Notes: generated by a model not told the origin, from the sequence alone. Shown: positions 9,162-18,409, counted from the stretch's first letter. The stretch is DNA of 64,000 nucleotides from Alphaproteobacteria bacterium (GCA_028289425.1 JANQPL010000008.1:94613-158612); one strand, 5' to 3'. Translations and numbers: made by a program.

Positions 9162-11030
9162 TCACTGCGGTCTCGCAGACCCCATATCGCAATTTACGCC
9201 GCGAAGCCATGTTTCAAGAATAATGGCCATGCGGCTAACGGTTGCTTCAGCAGACACACGGATCTCGGGTGCCGCAAGCCTGCGGGCCATTTGCGGAGAC
9301 ATGATGCCCCTGCCCACCAACAGACCGTCCTTTAACAGATGCCCGAATTTCTCGCGAAGCGATCTTTGCCATCGGTCCACCGGCGGTTCAAAACCGCGTT
9401 TGGGACGGTCCAATATGTCGTCCCCAAGTATATCGCGCACACTTTCTTTCACCCAGTGTTTCATGGGCAAATGATCATCCCGCCGGGCTTTACGCAAACC
9501 AATTATGGTTTCCACAAATTTGTGGTCCACGAAGGGCAGGCGCATCTCAACCGAATGGGCCATGCTCAAGCGGTCTCCTTGGGCGATGCCGTTTTCCTTC
9601 AAGTAAAAATCCACAATCAGCCGGGTTATTTCCAGATCTGGGCGCTCATTATACGAACCATATTCAGATGCGGCCGATATCTCTTGCCATCCGGCCCGTT
9701 GAACAAAGTCAGGCGTGAACAGGTCTTCGGCATGCTCGATCACCCATGCCGTATAGGGCTGCATCTCAAACAACGTCAGTTCGCTGGGCAGGGGTTGCAA
9801 ACGTTCGCGTGCGTAACGGGCAAAGGCCGACAAACGAGTCCGGATGGAGCTGCCGGCGAACGGGTCGCGCGCCGGCCGGCGGCCTTCGTTCCAGGCAACC
9901 GCATCCCGCACCCAAGGATAACCCCAGCACAGTTCATCGACGCCGTGGCCCTGTAGCATTACTTTGAGGCCCTGTTTTTTGGCGGCCTGCATGATGGCAA
10001 AGTAGTTGTACCCCGACAAGTCGCCGATCGGGTCGTCGCGGCCGGTGACCACGTCCTCGAAACTGTCGATCATCTGGGCATCGCTCAGCTCCACATCGTG
10101 AAATTTGATCCCTAAACGGTCGGCCAATTGCCGGGCAAAGGGCCGCTCATCCACATGGGCGGCGTCAGGATAGCCGATCGAGATGGCGTGAACGGGCTTG
10201 TCCGTATGCGCCTTCATGAGACAGGCCAGGATCGATGAATCGATACCGCCGCTGAGGCTGACGCCCAAGGGCACGTCCGAAATGAGCGACGTTTGAACCG
10301 CTTCCTCCAAGGCCGTGCGGATGGTCGATTTTGGATCGGCATCAAGGGGCGGTGCTGCCCAAGCGGTCCAGTAGATACGTTCCTGTACGGACCAACCGTC
10401 CACATCCAACACCAATGTCGATCCAGGGGCCAGTTTTTTGACCCCCAGGAATGGCGTGAAGGGTTCCGGCACATACTGGTAACGGAAAAAACGCGCGATC
10501 TGCCGGTCATCCAAATCCGACCTGATCAAACCGCTTGCAAGCAGGGCCCGCAATTCCGATGCAAACACGAAACCGTCATCGGTCATAGCGTAGTAAAGCG
10601 GTTTTTCGCCCATGCGGTCGCGGCCAAGCAGCAGCTTATTCCGCGGCCGGTCCCACAGGGCAAAGGCGAACATACCGCGGAGGCGCTCCACACATTTTTC
10701 CTGATGACGCGCATACAAAGGCAGAATGACTTCGCAATCCGAGCGGGACGTGAACGGATAGCCGTCGCGGGCCAAACCGTCGCGCAACGTTTCAAAATTG
10801 TAGATTTCGCCATTGGCGATTAGGCAGTGGTCGCGGGTGGGGTCAAAGAAAGGCTGCTGCCCGCCGTCAAGGTCGATAATGCTGAGGCGCGTATGTGCCA
10901 GGGCCACGCGCGCATCCACCTGTTGGCCTTGGGAATCCGGACCGCGATGGTGTAACGCCGCCTGCATGGCCGCGAGCGCCGACATTGACGGCGTTCCGTT
11001 GCGTACAACCATGCCCGCAATGCCGCACAT
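9162..11030 (-). CDS. asnB: Asparagine synthase (glutamine-hydrolysing) family amidotransferase
   Basis: A 622-residue AsnB-family protein. It begins MCGIAGMV, with Cys2 the nucleophile of the Ntn glutaminase domain; residues 73-76 (NGEIYNFE) bind glutamine. The synthetase domain has the PP-loop SLSGGIDSS at about 259-265. Family members make asparagine. In surface-polysaccharide clusters, paralogues are thought to amidate uronic acids or similar carboxylates, which fits this position better, though the sequence alone does not prove it. It lies 2 nt downstream of a GT4 gene and upstream of the GT2-FkbM fusion in the leftward operon. Confidence 0.9.
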   Translation of the reverse strand: MCGIAGMVVRNGTPSMSALAAMQAALHHRGPDSQGQQVDARVALAHTRLSIIDLDGGQQPFFDPTRDHCLIANGEIYNFETLRDGLARDGYPFTSRSDCEVILPLYARHQEKCVERLRGMFAFALWDRPRNKLLLGRDRMGEKPLYYAMTDDGFVFASELRALLASGLIRSDLDDRQIARFFRYQYVPEPFTPFLGVKKLAPGSTLVLDVDGWSVQERIYWTAWAAPPLDADPKSTIRTALEEAVQTSLISDVPLGVSLSGGIDSSILACLMKAHTDKPVHAISIGYPDAAHVDERPFARQLADRLGIKFHDVELSDAQMIDSFEDVVTGRDDPIGDLSGYNYFAIMQAAKKQGLKVMLQGHGVDELCWGYPWVRDAVAWNEGRRPARDPFAGSSIRTRLSAFARYARERLQPLPSELTLFEMQPYTAWVIEHAEDLFTPDFVQRAGWQEISAASEYGSYNERPDLEITRLIVDFYLKENGIAQGDRLSMAHSVEMRLPFVDHKFVETIIGLRKARRDDHLPMKHWVKESVRDILGDDILDRPKRGFEPPVDRWQRSLREKFGHLLKDGLLVGRGIMSPQMARRLAAPEIRVSAEATVSRMAIILETWLRGVNCDMGSARPQ

Positions 11031-11032
11031 GA

Positions 11033-12352
11033 TTAGGGGTGCGCCTCCACTGCTGGAACGGCCGGCAGCGTGTGGGAGTCTTTGTCCGACAAGATGTCCC
11101 GGTAAAACCGTATGTACTGCGGCACCACCTTGTGGGGCGAGAATTTTTCAAGCGCGCTCTGCCGGATCTTTGCCCGCAATTCCGCACCCGCGGCAGAGAC
11201 CGCCCAGCCAATCCCTCTCGCCAGATCCGCCGCCTCATAGGGTTTGGCCAAATAACCGGTTTCCTGATGGTCGAGCATGTCCGGCACGCCGCCCACATTG
11301 AATGCAGCACAAGGCACACCGCAACACATGGCCTCTTTGATCACATTGGGCAGATTGTCCATCTCGCACGGCAGCACCAGCGCATCGGCGGCATTGTAGG
11401 CCGCGACGACACGGTTTTCGTCGTGAGTCGTACCCAAATATCGGACCTCAAACCCCGCGATCCGGTCGGGGTGAGGACCGTCCGCCCCAAGAACAACAAG
11501 CGAAGTCTTTATGGGATCCAGATGCTTATTCAAATGGCTTAAGGCGCTTTGCAAATGATGAAATCCTTTGCGCCGGTCGCTGGTCGCCTGGACGGCGCCG
11601 AACATTATGAGCGATTTATCCGGCGGCAAATCGAAGGTTGCCCGCGCTTTTTGTGTATTACCTGGTTTGTAAAGCGCAGTATCGAGCGGGTTCAAAATGT
11701 GCCGTATGGGGTACTTGCCGAACAGCCTGCTACGCCGCGCACAATCGGCCATCCAGGCACTGGGAGCGACAATGCCCATAGAAAGGTCTCGCCAGGCATG
11801 TTTTTTGTAGGCCCAGAGGCGCCGATCCACATCCAATCCCCATTGATGGGGCGGCCGGTTCGAAGGTTCATAACCTTCCACAAAACGTTCCGGGTCGCCG
11901 GGCTTCAAATAATGTTCCGTTGCCGAAAAGGCCCACATGTCCGGCAGCTTCCACACGACCGGTTTGTTGAGTTTGGGAAGCTCGCGAACGGAAATTGTAT
12001 CCGCGGCAATCCAATGCATCTGGATAATGTCCGCGTCCATCCGATTGAGCACATCAGCGGTGCCCATGGGCACGACGTTATAACTGCGAATGGAGTCGTT
12101 TTCCGACTGCTGCAACATCCCCACAAACTGCCCCATTCGAAGGGCGAGCATGCGGCGCAATGGTTTGCGCGGCAGTTCAATTACCTGCGGATCATCGGTG
12201 GTCTTTTCAACAACCACCAGGCGTGAGTCCAATCCTTGAGAGAGCATCGCCTGATGCGACCGGCGCGCGCCGATGGTGGCCCCGCCACCACCGTCGGAAT
12301 AGCAGAGATGAAGAACACGCAACGGCCTGTCCGCTGGCACATCAAGGGTCAA
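11033..12352 (-). CDS. GT4-family glycosyltransferase
   Basis: A 439-residue GT-B glycosyltransferase. The N-terminus LRVLHLCYSDGGGGATIGAR is the acceptor-domain loop. The C-terminal domain carries PCEMDNLPNVIKEAMCCGVP, with the E-x7-E-like donor-binding pattern, followed by FNVGGVPDML. It begins at a TTG whose TTGA overlaps the stop of the epimerase gene by 4 nt, a typical coupled start, and ends 2 nt before the AsnB-like gene. It should add one residue of the glycan repeat; donor and linkage cannot be read from sequence. Confidence 0.86.
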   Translation of the reverse strand: MTLDVPADRPLRVLHLCYSDGGGGATIGARRSHQAMLSQGLDSRLVVVEKTTDDPQVIELPRKPLRRMLALRMGQFVGMLQQSENDSIRSYNVVPMGTADVLNRMDADIIQMHWIAADTISVRELPKLNKPVVWKLPDMWAFSATEHYLKPGDPERFVEGYEPSNRPPHQWGLDVDRRLWAYKKHAWRDLSMGIVAPSAWMADCARRSRLFGKYPIRHILNPLDTALYKPGNTQKARATFDLPPDKSLIMFGAVQATSDRRKGFHHLQSALSHLNKHLDPIKTSLVVLGADGPHPDRIAGFEVRYLGTTHDENRVVAAYNAADALVLPCEMDNLPNVIKEAMCCGVPCAAFNVGGVPDMLDHQETGYLAKPYEAADLARGIGWAVSAAGAELRAKIRQSALEKFSPHKVVPQYIRFYRDILSDKDSHTLPAVPAVEAHP

Positions 12353-13272
12353 ACCGGCCCGACCTTCTCAAACCAATCCCACGTATGGCGAATTCCGTCG
12401 TTCAAAGTTGTACACGGATCATATCCGATATCGGCGCGGGCTTTGGAAATGTCGCAATGGGTATGCAAAATCTCACCCGCGCGGGCCGGTTCGAAATTGA
12501 CGTCAAATGAGGCATCGGTGGCGGACCGAATTTTATCGATCAGATCATTAATCGACGTGGGCACGCCAAACCCAAGCTGATAGACCCCGGACACCTCTGC
12601 CTTGATGGCCTGAACGATGCCGTCGGTAAGATCCTCCACGAAAAGGTAATCGCGGGTCTGTGTCCCGTCGCCAAAGACGGTGACGGCACCCTGTTCGCGA
12701 ATGGCTTTGATAAATGCGGCCACAACGGAACTCTTGCGTCGCGAGTTGGGCCCGTAAATGTTGGAGAAACGCAGACTTGCAGCCGCAAGCCCATAGGATT
12801 GGGCGTAGGCCCAGCAATACCCTTCCGCGCTGAGCTTCGACGCCCCATAGGGGGCTGCCGGCTTCGCTGCAATCTCTTCGTTGATGGGGGGCGGCACCTC
12901 TCCCAGAATTGCGCCGCCGGTCGAGGCATTGACAAAGCTGGGCACGCTTTCACGCCGCATGGCCTCGAGCAGGTTGAACGTGCCCATGACGTTCGTTTCG
13001 AAATTTAGGGCCGGATCTTCGATCGAGTCGATGACGCGGGTGTGGGCCGCCAGGTGCACGATCGCATCACATTGGCGGACGAACCCGCCCACAGCGTCTG
13101 CATCGCGCACGTCTCCTTCGATCACCTCGACGCCGTCACCGGGCGCAAGTCCACCACTGATGTTGGAGAGGTTATCCAATATACGGATATTGGCGCCAAA
13201 CGCCTCCTGCAGTTTCGGCACAAGGCTCGTGCCGATAAATCCAAGCCCCCCAGTGACGCCGATACGATTCAC
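12349..13272 (-). CDS. NAD-dependent sugar epimerase/dehydratase (GalE-like extended SDR)
   Basis: A 307-residue extended short-chain dehydrogenase acting on a nucleotide sugar. The N-terminal NAD motif is TGGLGFIG (residues 8-15). The catalytic serine region is VNASTGG, and the active-site pair lies in PYGASKLSAEGY (Y-x-x-x-K). A GVPTSINDL block near the C-terminus matches nucleotide-sugar epimerases. It could supply a UDP- or dTDP-linked epimer for the flanking glycosyltransferases. The start is GTG with TAGGGG 4-5 nt upstream. It lies 7 nt after the fused GT2 gene and overlaps the next gene by 4 nt. Confidence 0.87.
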   Translation of the reverse strand: MNRIGVTGGLGFIGTSLVPKLQEAFGANIRILDNLSNISGGLAPGDGVEVIEGDVRDADAVGGFVRQCDAIVHLAAHTRVIDSIEDPALNFETNVMGTFNLLEAMRRESVPSFVNASTGGAILGEVPPPINEEIAAKPAAPYGASKLSAEGYCWAYAQSYGLAAASLRFSNIYGPNSRRKSSVVAAFIKAIREQGAVTVFGDGTQTRDYLFVEDLTDGIVQAIKAEVSGVYQLGFGVPTSINDLIDKIRSATDASFDVNFEPARAGEILHTHCDISKARADIGYDPCTTLNDGIRHTWDWFEKVGPV

Positions 13273-13279
13273 CGTACCC

Positions 13280-14785
13280 CTACCATGGTTTGTGTTTTGG
13301 CTCTGCGCCGGATTTGGGCAATGGCCGGGCGCCGAAATTCTGAAACGGTTTCAAATTGAGCCCTTTATAGAGCGGCGCCCATTGGCGCACATTGCGCCAA
13401 ACCGCCGCCAAAGTGTTGGGCACGGCCATCAGTTTGTGGTGTCGCCACATATAGCGCCACGTCACCGGCACATTATCGATCGATTTGACCGAGAACATGT
13501 GGTCCCACACATCCGCCCACGTCTGAGCTTGCTGGCGAAAATCGAAATGGGCGCCGGTGGTCTGCGTATTTTCGATCACTTCGATGCAGGTGGCCGCCGT
13601 AATGAAAAAACGGAACCCTTCGCGCTTGGCCCGCAGACAGAAATCCGAATCCCCGAAATAATGGGGGAAGGCCGCCGCATCGTAATTGCCGACCCGCTGC
13701 AGCATCTCCACGGGAAACAACGAACAACGCCCAAACAGCACGTCTACTTCCCGCGTTCGGTCCGCCTTAGAGAGGGCTGCGAACTGCCGGTCAAAATTGT
13801 TCAGAATGTAAGCGGTGCCATTGCCCCATCCGCTGGACACGGCCTGATCTTCCAACAAGGCGATGCAGGACATGCCGGCGCGGTTGCGATCGACAGACTC
13901 CCGCACCAGCGCTTCCACCGTGTCGAAATTAAGCAACGCGTCATTGTTGACCAGCAAAAAGAAGTCGCCCGGTTTAAAGCGCGGCTTCAATGCATCGAGC
14001 GCTTTGGCAATTGCGCCTGTCCACCACAGTCCGCCATCACCCTTGATGATTTCCACATCCGGGAACTCGGCCGCAAGAAGTTGGGGGGTGTCGTCCGTGC
14101 TGCCGTCGTCGATCACGGTCATGGTCATCTTGTCCCTAAACGTCTGGTTTTTGAGATGGGACAAGCATTGCCGCGTCATGTGGCTGCGATTGTGAACCGG
14201 GACAATCACGTGGACCGTAGAGGAGAGAGCTTCAAGCGATTGGGCCACGCTACCGGAGGCAAGCGAAAGGAATTGTGTGGGGCGTTCAAGTCCGGCTTTC
14301 AGAAACTGCGTCCACGCTTGCAGGACCTCCTTGTGATCGGGGCTCGCCCCGCTGACCACGACCATGCCGCCGGGTTTTACATGCGCCAACGATTCCGTTG
14401 ACGGCACCGAATTCGTTCCGTCGACGAACAAAAAGTCTGCGGGCCGCTCCGCTTCGCCGCCAACGATCTGACCTGCCAAGCCGCCCGCCGTCAGGATCTC
14501 GTTGACTTGTTTGGTTTCGCCGTCATCCTCTGCGATGCCCGCTGCACTTAAGTTCAACTGGATGATCTTTTGCGTGCCCGCCGCCGCAAAAGCCAGCATC
14601 AACACGGACCGGTCCAATCCCCTACTTTTTACGGCGATGACGGCGTCGTCGGGCAATTGCCGCACCGCGTTGAACAGCCACCGCTCTTCGATTGAACGCA
14701 AACGCGGCGACAATCCTTGGGCACGGGCCAAGGCGTCGTCGAACGAATGTGCACCGCTAATCTTCTGCTTGGGGTTTAACGTCAC
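13280..14785 (-). CDS. GT2 glycosyltransferase with an N-terminal Rossmann/methyltransferase-like domain
   Basis: A 501-residue protein. Residues about 190-440 form an inverting GT-A domain: VHVIVPVHNRSHMTRQCLSH at the start, TVIDDGSTDDT as the nucleotide-binding motif, and LLVNNDALLNFDT as the metal-binding region, close to rhamnosyltransferase-type GT2 enzymes. Residues about 30-180 resemble a class I methyltransferase fold of the methyltransf_24 type (AVIAVKSRGLDRSVLMLAFA, then ADFLFVDGT and VKPGGMVVVSG), but its glycine-rich AdoMet loop looks degenerate. It begins at a GTG, 46 nt after the SqdB-like gene, without a strong ribosome-binding site. Confidence 0.8.
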   Translation of the reverse strand: MTLNPKQKISGAHSFDDALARAQGLSPRLRSIEERWLFNAVRQLPDDAVIAVKSRGLDRSVLMLAFAAAGTQKIIQLNLSAAGIAEDDGETKQVNEILTAGGLAGQIVGGEAERPADFLFVDGTNSVPSTESLAHVKPGGMVVVSGASPDHKEVLQAWTQFLKAGLERPTQFLSLASGSVAQSLEALSSTVHVIVPVHNRSHMTRQCLSHLKNQTFRDKMTMTVIDDGSTDDTPQLLAAEFPDVEIIKGDGGLWWTGAIAKALDALKPRFKPGDFFLLVNNDALLNFDTVEALVRESVDRNRAGMSCIALLEDQAVSSGWGNGTAYILNNFDRQFAALSKADRTREVDVLFGRCSLFPVEMLQRVGNYDAAAFPHYFGDSDFCLRAKREGFRFFITAATCIEVIENTQTTGAHFDFRQQAQTWADVWDHMFSVKSIDNVPVTWRYMWRHHKLMAVPNTLAAVWRNVRQWAPLYKGLNLKPFQNFGARPLPKSGAEPKHKPW

Positions 14786-14831
14786 CAGGCCGTCAATCCA
14801 TTGTCCGACACCAGCAGGTCTTCAAACCGCT

Positions 14832-16001
14832 CTAGGCGCGTTTGCTCCATACAGACACGCAAGGGATTTTGGTCCGATCGCACCGGTCGGCATACTTCTT
14901 CGCAATTTCGCTCACTTCTTTCATGAGCCCACCTTCCAGCGTGATGGGCTCTAGACCCAATCCGATGAGCTTTGCATTCTCGACATGCAGTTCGTTTTCA
15001 TCCGCCTCGTTGCGGGGATTGTCGAGATGCTCGATGTCGGCGCCGGTCATGCGCGCGATCATGTTGGCCAGATCGTTGATGCGATGGGTTTCGGTCATTT
15101 GATTCATGACCTGCACACGCTCCCCCCGCTGTGGCGGATTCTCGATCGCCAATTGGATGCAGCGCACCGTGTCGCGAATGTGGATAAACGCGCGGGTCTG
15201 ACCGCCTTTGCCGTGCACCGTCAGCGGATAACCGATCGCCGCCTGCATAAGAAACCGGTTCAGCACCGTGCCATAATCGCCGTCATAGTCGAAACGGTTG
15301 ATCAGCCGCTCATCTTTTTCAGTTTCCGGCGTTTGCGTGCCCCACACAATGCCTTGGTGTAAATCGGTAATCTTGAGCTGATCGTTCTTGTTGTAATAGG
15401 CGAACAAGAGCTGATCTTGCGTTTTGGTCATGTGGTAAATGCTGCCGGGATTGGGCGGATAAAGAATCTCCTGCTTGATTTCCTGGCCTTCCGGGCTGCG
15501 CACCGACACTTCCAAATAGCCTTCGGGAATTTTCATGCCCGCCGTGCCGTAACCGTAAACCCCCATGGTTCCCAAATGAACGATGTGGGTGTTGAGTTCC
15601 GCCTCTACCACTGCGGCCAGAAGATTATTGGTCGCATTGAGATTGTTCGACACTGTATATCGTTTGTGCCAAGACGATTTCATGGAATAAGGTGCTGCGC
15701 GCTGTTCCGCGAAATGTACGACCGCATCTGGACGGAAGTCGCTGAGCAAAGTGAGCAGCCGATGATAATGTTCGGCCACATCGAAGCGGATGAACTCCAC
15801 CTCCTTGCCAGACACATCTTGCCATGCTTCCAGGCGCACGCCCATGGGCTGTATCGGTGTCAGAGAATAGGCTTCCAACTCGTTGTCGATGTTCCGGCGG
15901 GACAGATTGTCGACGATCTTGACGTCGTAGCCCAAATTGGACAGGTGAAGCGCCGTCGGCCAACCGCAGAATCCGTCGCCGCCCAGTATCAAGACTTTCA
16001 T
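14832..16001 (-). CDS. UDP-sulfoquinovose synthase-like nucleotide-sugar enzyme (SqdB/Sqd1/Agl3 family)
   Basis: A 389-residue extended SDR close to UDP-sulfoquinovose synthases, which convert UDP-glucose and sulfite to UDP-sulfoquinovose. The family-specific N-terminus [20 protein letters not shown] and the following [20 protein letters not shown] match well. Other marks are [14 protein letters not shown] and the catalytic [11 protein letters not shown] (Y-x-x-x-K). It is the first gene of the leftward glycan operon, so the sulfonated sugar may enter a polysaccharide rather than sulfolipid (inference); no sqdD/sqdX-like partner is seen. The ATG at 16001 is preferred over GTG at 16007 because GAGGATAGG is well spaced from it. 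A leader of about 280 nt with regulatory elements precedes it. Confidence 0.85.
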   Translation of the reverse strand: MKVLILGGDGFCGWPTALHLSNLGYDVKIVDNLSRRNIDNELEAYSLTPIQPMGVRLEAWQDVSGKEVEFIRFDVAEHYHRLLTLLSDFRPDAVVHFAEQRAAPYSMKSSWHKRYTVSNNLNATNNLLAAVVEAELNTHIVHLGTMGVYGYGTAGMKIPEGYLEVSVRSPEGQEIKQEILYPPNPGSIYHMTKTQDQLLFAYYNKNDQLKITDLHQGIVWGTQTPETEKDERLINRFDYDGDYGTVLNRFLMQAAIGYPLTVHGKGGQTRAFIHIRDTVRCIQLAIENPPQRGERVQVMNQMTETHRINDLANMIARMTGADIEHLDNPRNEADENELHVENAKLIGLGLEPITLEGGLMKEVSEIAKKYADRCDRTKIPCVSVWSKRA

Positions 16002-16134
16002 GTGCACCTATCCTCGCTTTGTCCGAAAGAGACGGAAACCTCAGAGGGTCGGCTCAGTCGCCTGGCGCCCAATATGCAAACGCCCCCATATGAGGGCAAG
16101 AGGTCAAAATGGCGTTCGGCCGTTAGCCGTTTTA

Positions 16135-16147
16135 GCCATGCTACCGC
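16135..16147 (-). promoter_or_regulatory. ops-like 13-mer in the leader of the leftward glycan operon
   Basis: The minus strand reads GCGGTAGCATGGC, identical to the element at 1439-1451. With the preceding G it contains the complete enterobacterial ops core GGCGGTAG. It lies about 134 nt upstream of the SqdB-like start, inside the predicted leader. TAGC and GCTA around the ATG can pair as a tiny hairpin. Together with the NusG paralogue encoded in the same locus, this is a good candidate antiterminator-recruitment site. No direct proof can come from sequence. Confidence 0.55.
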
Positions 16148-16277
16148 CCTTTGCGCCGCCACAACAGTGAAACGCATCGAAGAAATATCGGCGCAAAAAG
16201 CGCAAAGACGGCGGATGGCCGATAAGCCCGAACCCTTCCGCACTTCTCGCCTACCACCCGTTAAACAAAGGCAAATT

Positions 16278-16328
16278 GATCGTCAAGCCTTGAATTTCGT
16301 AATGTGAACTTCACGCTATGAATAATGT
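16278..16328 (-). promoter_or_regulatory. Tandem palindromic operator, copy B
   Basis: Read on the minus strand this block aligns with the one at 2684-2734. By hand count 35 of the first 46 positions are identical, including the first ten bases ACATTATTCA. The two sites are imperfect palindromes centred at 16316 (ATTCATAGCGTGAAG) and 16288 (ATTCAAGGCTTGACG), again 28 bp apart. The order toward the downstream gene is the same as in copy A. The gap also carries an 11-nt palindrome GTGAACTTCAC (16304-16314). It lies upstream of the SqdB-like gene and just past the fcl terminator. Confidence 0.6.
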
Positions 16329-16343
16329 TTTACGGGGCGGAAA

Positions 16344-16366
16344 TTAGCCTTCATTGAAAGGGCTAA
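16344..16366 (-). terminator. Possible terminator of the gmd-fcl operon
   Basis: On the minus strand TTAGCC (16366-16361) pairs with GGCTAA (16349-16344) across an 11-nt loop, followed by only three T. The stem overlaps the fcl stop codon. The U tract is short, so termination may be partial. Confidence 0.35.
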
Positions 16367-17322
16367 GGGGATGCCGGCACATGCCGGTCCACATACCACC
16401 GGTAGGTCGCTTCGAGGCCATCTACCAGACTTGTCGAGGGACGCCAGCCCAAATCGGACAATCTTTGGACATCCAGCAGTTTTTGCGGTGTGCCGTCCGG
16501 CTTTGAACGGTCGAATTGAAGGCGGCCTTCGAACCCCACCACCGAGGCAATGGTCTGGGCGATTTCCTCGATCGTCAGATCTTGACCCGTGCCCACATTA
16601 ACGTGGCCCTCGCCCGAATAGACTTTTGCCAAATGCACCAGCGCATCGGCGCAATCATCCACATACATCAGTTCGCGACGCGGCTTGCCCGATCCCCACA
16701 CTTCCACGCTATCGGCGCCGGATGCCTTCGCCTCGTGCATCTTGGCCATCAGCGCCGGCACCACATGCGATGCCTGCAGATCGAAATTGTCTTCGGTCCC
16801 ATACAGATTGGTAGGCATGGCCGAGATGTAGTCGCACCCATATTGGCGCCGATAGGCTTGGCATAATTTGATGCCGGCAATCTTGGCCACTGCGTACCAT
16901 TGATTCGTCTCTTCAAGCGGCCCCGTCAAAAGCGAATCTTCCGCCATGGGCTGGGGCGCAAGACGGGGATAGATGCAGGACGATCCCAAGAAGATCAGCT
17001 TCTCCACACCGCTGCGGTACGACGCCTCAACGACGTTCGATTCGATCATCAGATTGTCGTACAAAAACTCCGCCGGCCGCGTGTCGTTCGCCATAATGCC
17101 GCCCACAGTGGCCGCTGCCACGAAGACGGCCTGCGGCCGCTTCGACGTCACCCACTGGGCGACGGCCGCCTGATCCCGCAGGTCAAGTTCGGCGCGCGAT
17201 GCGGTCAGCAGCTCGCTGTCTTCTTGCCGCAAGCGCCGGCACAAGGCCGCCCCAACCATGCCGCCATGGCCCGCAACCCAAATCCGTTTCCCCCTTAACG
17301 AATAGGCCGGTGTATCAGTCAT
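16363..17322 (-). CDS. fcl: GDP-L-fucose synthase
   Basis: This 319-residue extended SDR converts GDP-4-keto-6-deoxymannose to GDP-L-fucose (epimerase and NADPH reductase). Visible marks are the dinucleotide motif VAGHGGMVG, the catalytic serine in [10 protein letters not shown], the pair in [11 protein letters not shown] (Y-x-x-x-K), and MPTNLYG followed by the [10 protein letters not shown] motif, all standard for Fcl/WcaG. The length matches the family (about 310-320). It overlaps the gmd gene by 8 nt, and the two make a complete GDP-mannose to GDP-fucose branch feeding the glycan locus. Slightly lower certainty is due only to close relatives with other products. Confidence 0.93.
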   Translation of the reverse strand: MTDTPAYSLRGKRIWVAGHGGMVGAALCRRLRQEDSELLTASRAELDLRDQAAVAQWVTSKRPQAVFVAAATVGGIMANDTRPAEFLYDNLMIESNVVEASYRSGVEKLIFLGSSCIYPRLAPQPMAEDSLLTGPLEETNQWYAVAKIAGIKLCQAYRRQYGCDYISAMPTNLYGTEDNFDLQASHVVPALMAKMHEAKASGADSVEVWGSGKPRRELMYVDDCADALVHLAKVYSGEGHVNVGTGQDLTIEEIAQTIASVVGFEGRLQFDRSKPDGTPQKLLDVQRLSDLGWRPSTSLVDGLEATYRWYVDRHVPASP

Positions 17323-18388
17323 TATGCTGATTATTCTGGTTATGGGTGCCGACCAGCCTTACGTCTTCGTCGACCATCTCGCGCACCAGGTCGGCAAATT
17401 GTGTGGTGTGGCGCCACCCAAGCTTTTCGCGCGCTTTTGTGGGATCCCCTAACAGCACATCCACTTCCGTGGGCCGGAAATAGCGCGGATCCACCCGAAC
17501 CAAGACGTGCCCGGATTTTTTGTCGATCCCCACCTCGTCGACGCCGTCGCCCTGCCATTCCAACTCCCGATCGACACACTCAAACGCAAGCCGCACGAAT
17601 TCTCTCACCGTGTGCGTTTCGCCCGTTGCCAGCACGTAATCATCTGCTTGGTCTTGCTGCAGAATGCGCCACATGCCTTCAACATAATCGCGCGCGTGGC
17701 CCCAATCCCGCTGCGCATCCAGATTGCCCAGATACAGCGTGTCTTGCACGCCAGCGTGAATTGCCGCCACGGCGCGTGTAATCTTTCGGGTAACGAACGT
17801 CTCGCCCCGCGTGGGGCCTTCATGATTGAACAAGATGCCGTTCGATGCATGAAAGCCGTAGGCTTCGCGATAATTCACGGTGATCCAATAAGCATAAAGC
17901 TTCGCGGCCGCGTAAGGACTGCGCGGATAGAATGGCGTGGTTTCCCGTTGGGGCGTTTCTTGGACAAGTCCGTACAATTCCGATGTGCTTGCTTGATAAA
18001 ACTTTGAGGTCTTACCCAGATCAAGAATGCGAATCGCTTCCAGCAGGCGCAAAGTGCCCAGACCGTCCGCGTTCGCTGTATATTCCGGCGTTTCGAAACT
18101 GACTTGCACATGACTTTGGGCCGCCAGATTGTAGATTTCGTCCGGCCGCGTTTCTTGAACGATTCGAATGAGGTTTGTTGCATCCGTAAGATCGCCATGA
18201 TGCATGAAGAACCTTGCGCTGGACTCATGCGGATCCACATAAAGATGATCGACCCGACCCGTATTAAACGACGACGAACGCCGCTTAATGCCGTGAACCA
18301 CATAGCCCTTGGACAGGAGGAGTTCGGCAAGATAAGCGCCATCCTGTCCTGTTACGCCCGTAATCAGAGCGACCTTACCCGTTGTCAA
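17315..18388 (-). CDS. gmd: GDP-mannose 4,6-dehydratase
   Basis: This 357-residue enzyme makes GDP-4-keto-6-deoxy-D-mannose from GDP-mannose, the first step toward GDP-L-fucose. It shows [20 protein letters not shown], the [15 protein letters not shown]-binding segment, STSELYG, and the catalytic [12 protein letters not shown] (Y-x-x-x-K); [16 protein letters not shown] is nearly diagnostic. The TTG start at 18388 fits the family N-terminus and has GAGGTGG 5-6 nt upstream. It is first in the gmd-fcl operon and divergent from a GT2 gene. Confidence 0.95.
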   Translation of the reverse strand: MTTGKVALITGVTGQDGAYLAELLLSKGYVVHGIKRRSSSFNTGRVDHLYVDPHESSARFFMHHGDLTDATNLIRIVQETRPDEIYNLAAQSHVQVSFETPEYTANADGLGTLRLLEAIRILDLGKTSKFYQASTSELYGLVQETPQRETTPFYPRSPYAAAKLYAYWITVNYREAYGFHASNGILFNHEGPTRGETFVTRKITRAVAAIHAGVQDTLYLGNLDAQRDWGHARDYVEGMWRILQQDQADDYVLATGETHTVREFVRLAFECVDRELEWQGDGVDEVGIDKKSGHVLVRVDPRYFRPTEVDVLLGDPTKAREKLGWRHTTQFADLVREMVDEDVRLVGTHNQNNQHND

Positions 18389-18409
18389 AGATCCACCTCA
18401 ATCGTCCGG

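Noticed and set aside
12881-14401. A long open frame on the plus strand opposite the epimerase and GT2 genes
   Set aside because: It lies wholly antisense to two well-supported genes, has proline/histidine/arginine-rich shadow composition and no recognisable domain. Other long antisense frames (8143-9000, 49820-50962, 51810-53111, 56933-58174, 60347-61291) were rejected for the same reason.
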